The notes beneath the pieces were generated by a model. The model worked only from the letters and a program-made list of their open reading frames with translations. It had not been told where the DNA came from and made no database searches. From Paludibacteraceae bacterium (GTDB taxonomy: Bacteria > Bacteroidota > Bacteroidia > Bacteroidales > Paludibacteraceae), in the NCBI GenBank assembly GCA_017509715.1, contig JAFWOU010000023.1, forward strand, positions 1-64,000: DNA of 64,000 nt, read 5' to 3'. Below are positions 9,719 through 17,552 of this stretch, in pieces; within the stretch, counting starts at the first letter, position 1, and each line of letters starts with the position of its first letter. Made by a program: the position numbers and the translations under genes.

Positions 9719-9800
9719 TGCGGCATAAAAGACTCGAACTTTCACTCCTTTCGGAACCAGATCCTAAGTCTGGCGCGTCTACCAATTCCGCCAATGCCGC
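9719..9800 (-). tRNA. tRNA-Leu (anticodon TAG)
   Basis: Read on the minus strand, the acceptor arms GCGGCAT and ATGCCGC pair. The anticodon stem CCAGA/TCTGG encloses CTTAGGA, giving anticodon TAG. A long class II variable arm (TTCCGAAAGGAGT) and a T loop TTCGAGT follow. The discriminator is A and the CCA tail is not encoded. A promoter lies upstream, and a lipoprotein gene starts six bases after the tRNA. Confidence 0.95.
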
Positions 9801-9893
9801 GGGTAATCGAAAATCATTCTCGATGTCGAAGGAGTTTCCGACCTTTATCGGAATGCCCGGAGGCATCTTTTGACTTTCGACTGAAAAGCGGGT

Positions 9894-9926
9894 GCAAAGG
9901 TACGAAGAAATTTTGACATATGCAAG
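9894..9926 (-). promoter_or_regulatory. Promoter of tRNA-Leu and lipoprotein
   Basis: CTTG at 9926-9923, a 20-nt spacer, then TACCTTTGC at 9902-9894. The GCATATGTC block after the -33 box matches the extended promoter seen elsewhere in the window. The divergent M16 peptidase ATG (9920) lies inside this promoter. Confidence 0.75.
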
Positions 9927-11191
9927 AAAATACACAAACTTTTTATCATATTTTGCCAAATGGGCTCAAAATTGTGCACCGACTCACCGATTCGCCGGTA
10001 GCTTTTGTCGGTGTGATGGTAGGTGCCGGTACGCGTGACGAACTGCCGGAAGAGAATGGCATGGCCCACTATATCGAGCATTGTGTCTTCAAGGGTACGA
10101 CCCATCACTCTGCGCGCGCCATCATCCATGCCATCGAGGGTATCGGCGGCGAGATCAATGCCTATACCACCAAGGAGGAGACCACTTTCTATGCCGCTAC
10201 CCTCTGCGAACATATCCGGCAGACCTTGCACCTCATCGCTGAGATGATCCTGGAGCCCACCTTCAAGAAGGAGGAGACCGACAAAGAGCGCATGGTCATC
10301 CTCGACGAGATTGAGAGCTACAACGACCAGCCTTCCGAACTCATCTACGACGATTTTGAGAATTTTATCTTCGCCGGCAGTAGTCTGGCGCTGCCCATCC
10401 TGGGCACCAAGAAGTCGCTCCGGCATATATCCTCCCGGCCGGAATATGCTAAGAACTGGCTGCGTGCCCACTATACACCTGACCGCATGGTCGTCTTCTG
10501 TCAAGGCAACGTCCGGCCCGACCGAATCTTCCGCCTGGCCGAGCGCGAGTTCGGACAGCTCCAAGTCCTGTCAGAGTCGCCCTCTCACCGACGGTCAACC
10601 GACGGTCAACCGACAGTCAACCCCAACGTCAGTACACTCGCAGAGCGAGAACGCACCTTCCGGCGCCGTACCCACCAGACTCATGTTATGATCGGGCAAC
10701 GCGCCTATCCGCTTGGTCACGAACGCCAACTGCCCCTCTATCTGCTCAACAACATCCTGGGCGGAGGAAGCCTGAATAGCCGACTCAACCTCAGCATGCG
10801 CGAGACGCACGGACTAGTCTATCAGGTCGAGTCCACCTACACACCGCTAAGCGATACCGGCTACTGGGCCACCTATTTCGCGTGCGAACCCGAACATGCC
10901 GAGCAGTGTATGACCGTCTTTCGTCATGAACTCGAACGCCTCCAGGACCGACCTCTCACGGCTTCCCAACTCCGTAGTGCCCTGCGCCAACTACGCGGCC
11001 AGATGGCTATCGCGGCCCAAAACCAGGAGAATAGTGCCTTGGCGATGGCCAAGTCGATGCTCTACTTCTCTTGCGCACCTACATGGCAGGAAACCTACCA
11101 AAAGATCGCACAAACTACTTCCGAACAACTGCTCCAAATCAGCCGCGAAATCCTCTCGGTTGACAACCTGCTAACCCTGCGCTACGAATAA
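9920..11191 (+). CDS. M16 family zinc peptidase
   Basis: 423 residues. The N-terminal M16 motif is intact: LPNGLKIVHRL near residue 13, then MAHYIEHCVFKG near 49-60 with the inverted zinc motif HxxEH, and the downstream glutamate in EGIGGEINAYT. The second, inactive half (LNNILGGGSLNSRLNLSMRE, LVYQVESTYTPL) is present, so the protein is complete as in PqqL/pitrilysin-like peptidases of Bacteroidota. No signal peptide is obvious. A stretch of three 11-bp units (10589-10622) inside the gene encodes HRRSTDGQPTVNPNV, a non-conserved insertion between the halves. The start codon sits within the divergent tRNA promoter, and I see no good plus-strand promoter. Confidence 0.9.
   Translation: MQENTQTFYHILPNGLKIVHRLTDSPVAFVGVMVGAGTRDELPEENGMAHYIEHCVFKGTTHHSARAIIHAIEGIGGEINAYTTKEETTFYAATLCEHIRQTLHLIAEMILEPTFKKEETDKERMVILDEIESYNDQPSELIYDDFENFIFAGSSLALPILGTKKSLRHISSRPEYAKNWLRAHYTPDRMVVFCQGNVRPDRIFRLAEREFGQLQVLSESPSHRRSTDGQPTVNPNVSTLAERERTFRRRTHQTHVMIGQRAYPLGHERQLPLYLLNNILGGGSLNSRLNLSMRETHGLVYQVESTYTPLSDTGYWATYFACEPEHAEQCMTVFRHELERLQDRPLTASQLRSALRQLRGQMAIAAQNQENSALAMAKSMLYFSCAPTWQETYQKIAQTTSEQLLQISREILSVDNLLTLRYE
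10589..10622 (+). repeat. 11-bp tandem repeat inside M16 gene
   Basis: Three copies of CCGACRGTCAA in tandem lie in the linker between the two M16 domains. This is one of the short tandem repeats that invade coding sequence in this window. Confidence 0.9.
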
Positions 11192-11293
11192 CGAACATTT
11201 TGTCGTTTATTTTCGGTTTTTCGTTACATTTTTACAAATTGTCACTCAAAAATGGGCAAATTGCGTCAAAAACTGCATTTTTTTGCGCAAAAA

Positions 11294-11326
11294 TTTGCTC
11301 ATGTCATTTTTTTTTCGTAATTTTGC
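11294..11326 (+). promoter_or_regulatory. Promoter of the susC operon
   Basis: TTTG at 11294-11297, a 20-nt spacer with CTCATGTC and a T run, then TAATTTTGC at 11318-11326. The transcript would have a leader of about 40 nt before susC. Confidence 0.8.
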
Positions 11327-11375
11327 GGCGATTTTGCATAGTAATACGATAAAATCAATATAATTAATTAATGTT

Positions 11376-14300
11376 ATGAAGAAATTATTTACGCTCTTAT
11401 TGCTTGTAACAGCAACTTTGGCAGTGTATGCGCAGAAAGAGGTTAGCGGTGTCGTCGAGGACGAACAAGGCCAGCCTGTTATCGGCGCCAGCGTCATTGC
11501 CAAGGGCACCACGATCGGTACCGCTACGGATATCGATGGTCAGTTCAAGATGGACGTTCCCGCTACGGTGAAGACCCTGATCGTTACCTTCATGGGAATG
11601 GAGAAGAAGGAAGTTGCTGCAGGCAAGAATCTGAAGATTGTGCTTCGTGAGGACGCTAAGCTGCTCGATGAGGTGGTTGTTACCGGTTACGGTAACGTCA
11701 GCAAGGGCGGCTTTACCGGTTCGGTAGAAGCCGTTAAGGCAGAGGACATTGAGAAGAAGAACCCCTCCGATGTTACCAAGGCTATGGCCGGTGAGGTGGC
11801 TGGTGTTCAGGTGGTTAACTCCAGTGGCCAGCCGGGTTCGGTAGCCTCGATCAATATTCGTGGTATCGGATCTATTACGGCCAATAGTTCTCCGCTGTAC
11901 GTAGTGGATGGTATCGCACTCGATGCAGGTTCGATCAGCTCGATCGACCCGGGTGACATCGCTTCGCTCACCGTCCTCAAGGATGCAACAGCTACCTCGT
12001 TGTATGGTAGCCGTGGTGCTAACGGTGTCGTTGTGATCACTACCAAGAAGGGTAGTTCCCACGGCGATGATGGCAAGATCGAGATCGACGTCAAGGGTGG
12101 TGCTAACATGCGTCTGCTCCCGCTCTACGACGTGATCGATAGCCCGGAAGACTATGTTACCATGTGCTGGCAGAGCTTGTACAACCAGAACATGATCACT
12201 TCCAACAACCAGACCAAGTCGGTCAATTATGCCAACAAGAACCTGTTCGGTGCGAACGGTATTCCTACAATCTACAACCTGTGGGATCAGCCGGGCAACC
12301 TGCTCATCGATGCAACGGATGCTGCCGGTAATGTCAACCCGACATTCTCCCGCTCGGCCAATCGTCTGCCTCAGTTCCAGAACATGGATTCGTGGTACAA
12401 CACCATGTTCCGCAACGGACTCAAGCTGGAGGCAACCGCTAAGATTAGCGGTGGTAGCGAGAAGCTGAACTACTACACCAGTTTCGGTTACCTCAAGGAC
12501 GAGGGTTACTATACCGCTTCCAATTTCCAGCGTTTCAATACGCGTGCTAACATCAACTACCAGGCTAAGAAATGGCTCAAGGGTGGTCTGAATATCCAGT
12601 ATTCGTACGCATCGATCAACAACCCGGGTCAGGGTAGCGATGCTAACAACGGTTTCTTGTTTGTCAACCAGATCCCGTCGATCTATCCGGTATACGTTTA
12701 CGATCCTGCTACGGGTAAGCCGATGGTAGATCCGAAGACCGGTGGTAAGATGTACGACTATGGTGACAACGGTAACCCCAACATCGATGAGGAAGGCGGA
12801 CGTCCGTATTCGTTCGGTATCAACCCTGCCGGTGCACTCGAGTGGGATAAGCAGAAGACTGTTCGCCACCAGACCGTGGCTAACACCTTCCTGGAGTTCA
12901 AGCTCTACGAGGGCCTCAAGTTCACCCTCAACCTGGGTGCTCAGTACATGAATAGCCGCTCCAACAGCATGACCAACAAGTACTACGGTAATGCCGCAGG
13001 TATCGGCCGTATCGGTACGTCGCAGTACAACTACCTGGCTGTCACCAGCAACCAGTTGCTCGAGTACAACAAGTCGTTCAACGAGCATACTATCCGACTC
13101 ATGGCCGGTCATGAGACCACGTATTTCACCTACAACTATCAGTATGGTTACAAGAAGAATATCGTGCTCGATGAGTATCCCGAGCTGAGTAACGCCGTCA
13201 GTATGGACGGCGTAGAGGGTTACACCCGTACCAGCACCCTGGAGTCGGCACTGGCTACCGCTACCTACGAGTACGACAACCGTTACCACATTACCGGTAA
13301 CTACCGTGCCGACGGTTCGTCTAAGTTCGCTAAGGGTCACCGCTGGGGTCACTTCGGATCGGTAGGTGCAGCATGGAGCTTCACCAACGAGCATTTCTTC
13401 GAGGGTACTACCGCTGCCGACTGGCTCAAGAACGGTAAGCTCCGTCTGAGCTGGGGTGTGCTGGGTAACCAGGACATCGGCGACATGCTCTATACCGACC
13501 ACTATAATATTGAGAACGTAAACGACATCCAGGGTTATCCGTGGGCATACAAGGGCAACCCCAACCTCACTTGGGAGCGCACCAGCACCATCGACCTCGG
13601 TCTCGAGTTCTCGATTGCTAAGTACCTCGACGTTGAGTTCGACTACTTCTATAAGAAGACCGACAACATGCTCTTCCCGCGCTACGTGGCTCCTTCGCTC
13701 GGTTACGGTGGCTATTATGTAAACGATGCAGCTATGGAGAACCAGGGTATCGAGTTCGACTTGAAGGCTCACCTGATCGACCTGCGTAACGTGAAGTTGA
13801 ACTTCCGCATCAACGGTGGCTACTATCGCAACAAGATGCTGCTCATGCCTATCGACGGTTATGATGACAATGGTAACCCCGAGCGTATGATCATGTCGGG
13901 CGGTATGTCTGTTGGCCACTCCACGGCCGATTGGTATATGGTTCATTACGAGGGTGTCAACAATCAGGGTCAGGCTATGTACACCGCATACTACGATGCA
14001 ACCAACGGTGGTGGCTTCGGTCACACCTCGGCTGACCTCGACAACACGGGCGACAACTACATCTCGTCTGTTTACGAGTACCAACTCAAGCACCCTGATG
14101 CTGATATCCGCACCGTATCCGTTACCAACGAGGAGTACACCTACGCAGGTAGCAACTATGTTGGCAAGAGCTATATGCCTGACCTGGACGGTGGTTTCGG
14201 CCTCGACCTGGAAGCATACGGTGTAACGCTCAGCATTAGCTGCTCGTATCGTATCGGTGGTTATGGCTACGACAACATGTACGCCAGCCTCATGCATAGC

Positions 14301-14666
14301 GACAAGATCGGTTCGATGAACTGGCATAAGGATATTAAGAACGCGTGGACGGAGAACAACACCAATACCAATATCCCGCGTCTGAGCAACGGCGCTGATG
14401 ACTATGCTAACGCAGCCAGCGACCGCTTCCTGACCAGCAACTCCTACCTGAGCTTGAACAATATCAACTTGGGTTACAAGTTCCCGAAGAAGTTGATCGA
14501 GAAAATCAAACTGACCAACCTCCACATCTGGGTAGCAGCCGACAACCTGGCTATCGCAACCGCACGTAAGGGCTACAACCCGATGATGTCGTTCAGCGGT
14601 TCCAACGGTTACGACGATTATAGCCCGCTGTCCACCATCATGGGAGGTATTAAAGTTCAATTCTAA
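11376..14666 (+). CDS. SusC/RagA-type TonB-dependent outer-membrane transporter
   Basis: 1096 residues. Signal peptide MKKLFTLLLLVTATLAVYAQ; a carboxypeptidase-regulatory-like domain (VSGVVEDEQGQPVIGASV, residues about 23-100); the linker LLDEVVVTGYG; a plug domain with VNIRG-type motifs (SINIRGIGS, PLYVVDGI); then a long beta-barrel ending in IMGGIKVQF with a terminal aromatic. Such proteins form the outer-membrane channel of SusCD complexes that import glycans or peptides with TonB energy. The partner susD follows after 19 bp. No sigma/anti-sigma pair, glycan hydrolase or sensor is adjacent, so the substrate is unknown. The long antisense frame opposite it is a codon-bias shadow. Confidence 0.95.
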   Translation: MKKLFTLLLLVTATLAVYAQKEVSGVVEDEQGQPVIGASVIAKGTTIGTATDIDGQFKMDVPATVKTLIVTFMGMEKKEVAAGKNLKIVLREDAKLLDEVVVTGYGNVSKGGFTGSVEAVKAEDIEKKNPSDVTKAMAGEVAGVQVVNSSGQPGSVASINIRGIGSITANSSPLYVVDGIALDAGSISSIDPGDIASLTVLKDATATSLYGSRGANGVVVITTKKGSSHGDDGKIEIDVKGGANMRLLPLYDVIDSPEDYVTMCWQSLYNQNMITSNNQTKSVNYANKNLFGANGIPTIYNLWDQPGNLLIDATDAAGNVNPTFSRSANRLPQFQNMDSWYNTMFRNGLKLEATAKISGGSEKLNYYTSFGYLKDEGYYTASNFQRFNTRANINYQAKKWLKGGLNIQYSYASINNPGQGSDANNGFLFVNQIPSIYPVYVYDPATGKPMVDPKTGGKMYDYGDNGNPNIDEEGGRPYSFGINPAGALEWDKQKTVRHQTVANTFLEFKLYEGLKFTLNLGAQYMNSRSNSMTNKYYGNAAGIGRIGTSQYNYLAVTSNQLLEYNKSFNEHTIRLMAGHETTYFTYNYQYGYKKNIVLDEYPELSNAVSMDGVEGYTRTSTLESALATATYEYDNRYHITGNYRADGSSKFAKGHRWGHFGSVGAAWSFTNEHFFEGTTAADWLKNGKLRLSWGVLGNQDIGDMLYTDHYNIENVNDIQGYPWAYKGNPNLTWERTSTIDLGLEFSIAKYLDVEFDYFYKKTDNMLFPRYVAPSLGYGGYYVNDAAMENQGIEFDLKAHLIDLRNVKLNFRINGGYYRNKMLLMPIDGYDDNGNPERMIMSGGMSVGHSTADWYMVHYEGVNNQGQAMYTAYYDATNGGGFGHTSADLDNTGDNYISSVYEYQLKHPDADIRTVSVTNEEYTYAGSNYVGKSYMPDLDGGFGLDLEAYGVTLSISCSYRIGGYGYDNMYASLMHSDKIGSMNWHKDIKNAWTENNTNTNIPRLSNGADDYANAASDRFLTSNSYLSLNNINLGYKFPKKLIEKIKLTNLHIWVAADNLAIATARKGYNPMMSFSGSNGYDDYSPLSTIMGGIKVQF

Positions 14667-14685
14667 AACATAGGAGGTTACGACA

Positions 14686-16323
14686 ATGAAAAAACTAACA
14701 TTTGCATTTATTACCCTCGCGTTGGGTTTGGGTCTCACCTCTTGTGGTGACAGTTTCTTGAACCAATATCCGGAGGGAGGCGTGCTGCTGGATGAGCAAT
14801 ACCAGCAGTTGCCCGACAAACTGCGTGGTTCGATCTTTGGTATCTACTCCAAACTGTATGAGTATAGTGACCACGAGACGTTCGGAAAACGTTCGCTGGA
14901 TATGTATAGCGATATTCAGTCTGGCGATATGGCGATGAAGAAAGTACCTTACGGCTGGTTCGAGAGCTACGAGCGTGGCTACTACTACGCTTACAACCGT
15001 AGCTATGCTTGGTCGTTCTTCTACGAGATTATCAACCTGGCCAACCTCTGTGACAAGGCTATGATCCTGGACGTAGACGACAAGGGTGTTTCGATGGACA
15101 AGCAGATCATGAACGTCATGGCAGCCGGTGATACACCGACCGATGAGATCGCGCTGAGCGGTTACTACTACGGCCAGGTGCTGGCTATCCGCGGTTGGGC
15201 ATATGCCAACCTGCTGGATATCTACACCGATCCCCGTGATAAGGACAATGCCGACCTGGATGCCAAGGCACTGCCTATCTACGTAGGTAAGGACATTATC
15301 AACGACACCCTGGGTGCTCCGCTCTCTACCGTTGGTGAGGTATACGACCGCGTTTACGAGGACCTCTCCGAGGCTATCGACCTCATTGAGTATTATAGTC
15401 AGTACAACCAGCGTCTTTCCAAGCTGGAGATCGATGCCGACGTGGCTCGTCTGATGCTGGCTTACGCTATGCTTAACCATGGTGACAAGAGCGTCACGAT
15501 CGCCGGTGGTAAGAACTGCTACCAGATCGCCCTCGATATGGCCCAGGCTGTTATCGCAGGTGGTAAGTATACCATGCTGCCCAATACCGACCTGCTCACC
15601 ACGGGCTTCTGCGACGTCAATGCCGCTAACTGGATGTGGGGTCAGGATGTGACCGTTGAGACCACAACTGCACTCGGTTCTTTCTTCGGACAGGTGGATA
15701 TCCACTCCTATAGTTACGCTGCAGCTGGTGCCACCAAGGGTATTGACAGCAAGCTCTACGACGAGATCGTAGCCAAGGGTTGGGACAACCGTGTCAACTG
15801 GTTCCGCTCTTCGACGCAGAAATTCCCCTACTGCCCGGATGGTAAGTTCTATAGCCCGAAGTACAAACACACCACCGATCTCGACAAGGTGGATCGTGAC
15901 TGGCTCTGCGACAACGTATTCATGCGTATGGAGGTGGCTTACCTGATTGCTGCCGAGGCTGCTTGGAGCAACGATGATTACACCACCGCTGTCAACTACC
16001 TCAAGCAGCTCTGCGACGAGCGCGTCATCAGCGGCCAGGAGGCGGCTTACGCTACATGGCTCGGTACGCTCACGTCGGCAAGTGCTGTCAAAGAGGCTAT
16101 CGTCTACAACTGGCGTGTTGAGATGTGGGGCGAGGGCTACTCCATGCAGATGCTCCGCCGTCTGCAGAAGCAGCGTACCCTGGGTTCCAACCACCTCAGC
16201 CGTGCCGACAAGACGCTCGACATCACCAGCGCCGAGGGCGAGCAGTTCCAGTGTGAGATTCCTACCTCTGAGACTCGTTACAACCCGAGCCTGAAAGATA
16301 AGACTACGCTCACCAACAAATAA
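14686..16323 (+). CDS. SusD/RagB surface lipoprotein
   Basis: 545 residues. The lipoprotein signal is MKKLTFAFITLALGLGLTSC with Cys20 followed by GD. The typical SusD N-terminus FLNQYPEGG comes next, then TPR-like helices (AIRGWAYANLLDIYTDP, VYEDLSEAIDLI). The conserved C-terminal region includes EVAYLIAAEAAW, and WRVEMWGEGYSMQMLRR corresponds to the usual R-x-E-x-x-x-E-G-x-R block. SusD proteins cap the SusC barrel and capture the ligand on the cell surface. The gene is 19 bp after susC, with an AGGAGG-like ribosome site (ATAGGAGGTTAC), which is stronger than is usual in Bacteroidota. Confidence 0.95.
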   Translation: MKKLTFAFITLALGLGLTSCGDSFLNQYPEGGVLLDEQYQQLPDKLRGSIFGIYSKLYEYSDHETFGKRSLDMYSDIQSGDMAMKKVPYGWFESYERGYYYAYNRSYAWSFFYEIINLANLCDKAMILDVDDKGVSMDKQIMNVMAAGDTPTDEIALSGYYYGQVLAIRGWAYANLLDIYTDPRDKDNADLDAKALPIYVGKDIINDTLGAPLSTVGEVYDRVYEDLSEAIDLIEYYSQYNQRLSKLEIDADVARLMLAYAMLNHGDKSVTIAGGKNCYQIALDMAQAVIAGGKYTMLPNTDLLTTGFCDVNAANWMWGQDVTVETTTALGSFFGQVDIHSYSYAAAGATKGIDSKLYDEIVAKGWDNRVNWFRSSTQKFPYCPDGKFYSPKYKHTTDLDKVDRDWLCDNVFMRMEVAYLIAAEAAWSNDDYTTAVNYLKQLCDERVISGQEAAYATWLGTLTSASAVKEAIVYNWRVEMWGEGYSMQMLRRLQKQRTLGSNHLSRADKTLDITSAEGEQFQCEIPTSETRYNPSLKDKTTLTNK

Positions 16324-16375
16324 GAAAAAACGTTAAGTTTTACTAATAGATTTATTCACTAAAAACAAATCAATT

Positions 16376-17458
16376 ATGAAAAAGTATTTAGTTGTATTTG
16401 CAGCTCTGGCATTGGTTTTTGCCGGCTGTAAGGATCCGAACAACAATCCGACTTCGGAGTACACCAAGATTGCTTTCAAGGACGCAAGCGTATCGATTAG
16501 CCCGGAGGAGCAGCTGAAGCTGACGCTCGTTTGGGAGCCGACCAGCCTGGAAGCTCCGGTTTGCGAGTGGAGCACGAGCGACGCTAATGTCGTTACCGTT
16601 AAGAACGGCGTGATCACCGGTGTGGCTGCAGGTGAGGCTAAGATCACCGCTAAGTTGGGTGACCTGACCGCAGTTTGCAACGTAACTGTTAAGAGCCTTC
16701 AGGATATGCTCGAGTGGGCCGGATGGACGATCTGGAACTTCGACAGCGAGCAACCGCTCTGTGACCCTGTTGACATCGAGTTGAAAATTGGTACGGTTAA
16801 GTGCGTTATGTATCCGGCAAATGCTTATGTTTGGGATACCAACATCACTCCGGTTTACGAGGGTAAGGACATGACCGGCCTGAGCGGCGAAGGTTTTGTA
16901 CTCGAGGTTATGAACATGCCGATCTACGTCATCGATGAGGGTGAATACAAGGGCTACTACGTAGGTAACAGCTACCTCTCGATTGTGGATCCTGCTAAGT
17001 TCAACCCCAACGACACCGCTTATGCTTACTGCGCACCTGCAGGCAAGCTGGGTGATGCTGCTAAGTGGTACGATATGCTCACCAACGAGGAGTCGACCTA
17101 TGAGTATTCTGAGGCCTTCACCGGTACCGAGCTCTCGATCATCGACTGGGACAACAGCAAGCGTTACTACTGGTTCGGTCTCGGTGGCACCGGTATTTAT
17201 GCCGGCGACGAGACGGAGGTTTACTATCGCAGCAACGTGACCTGGTTTGAGAACCAGTATGGTCTGAAGCTCAACGAGGCTGGTGACGACTTCGTACAGC
17301 CTGCTGTATGGGGCGAGATGACCGAGAAGTACTACGAGAAGCTGCCTGATCAGGCTGCTAAGAAGGAGCTGAAGCCGATGAAGATGATGCGTCGTGAGAT
17401 GCCGAAGTTTGACACGAAAGTTGTTAAAATGGACAAAAACGTGCTGATCAAGAAGTAA
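16376..17458 (+). CDS. Surface lipoprotein with BIG2-like domain
   Basis: 360 residues. The lipoprotein signal is MKKYLVVFAALALVFAGC (Cys18). Residues about 30-107 form a bacterial Ig-like group 2 domain: WSTSDANVVTVKNGVITGVAAGEAKITAK is diagnostic in pattern. The remaining 250 residues, rich in Tyr, Trp and Asp, match no family I recognise. The C-terminus is lysine-rich and methionine-rich (KKELKPMKMMRREMPKF). Its place as third gene of the susCD transcript, 52 bp after susD, suggests an auxiliary ligand-binding lipoprotein in the position of SusE/F. The transcript ends at a terminator directly downstream. Confidence 0.85.
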   Translation: MKKYLVVFAALALVFAGCKDPNNNPTSEYTKIAFKDASVSISPEEQLKLTLVWEPTSLEAPVCEWSTSDANVVTVKNGVITGVAAGEAKITAKLGDLTAVCNVTVKSLQDMLEWAGWTIWNFDSEQPLCDPVDIELKIGTVKCVMYPANAYVWDTNITPVYEGKDMTGLSGEGFVLEVMNMPIYVIDEGEYKGYYVGNSYLSIVDPAKFNPNDTAYAYCAPAGKLGDAAKWYDMLTNEESTYEYSEAFTGTELSIIDWDNSKRYYWFGLGGTGIYAGDETEVYYRSNVTWFENQYGLKLNEAGDDFVQPAVWGEMTEKYYEKLPDQAAKKELKPMKMMRREMPKFDTKVVKMDKNVLIKK

Positions 17459-17475
17459 TTCAGGCCTTATTCTTT

Positions 17476-17516
17476 AAAAAAATCCTGCATACATTTGCGT
17501 ATGTGGGATTTTTTTT
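17476..17516 (+). terminator. Terminator of the susCD operon, overlapping the next promoter
   Basis: An A run is followed by ATCCTGCATAC, a loop ATTTGC and GTATGTGGGAT (two G-T pairs), then a T run. The right arm of this hairpin is also the -33/TATGT part of the next promoter. Confidence 0.8.
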
Positions 17517-17526
17517 GTACCTTTGC
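17494..17526 (+). promoter_or_regulatory. Promoter of the M6 metalloprotease gene
   Basis: TTTG at 17494-17497, a 20-nt spacer with CGTATGTG and a T run, then TACCTTTGC at 17518-17526. It lies inside the terminator hairpin of the preceding operon. Confidence 0.8.
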
Positions 17527-17552
17527 CGCGTAATTTGGAAAATTCTACGCAT

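Noticed and set aside
9231..9959. Longer reading of the lipoprotein from an upstream ATG
   Set aside because: The added part runs through the tRNA-Leu gene and its promoter.
11397..14819. 1140-codon minus-strand frame across susC
   Set aside because: susC on the plus strand is unmistakable. The antisense frame is low in complexity and reflects codon bias.
14695..16194. 499-codon minus-strand frame across susD
   Set aside because: It is a shadow of susD and starts with no signal or family motif.
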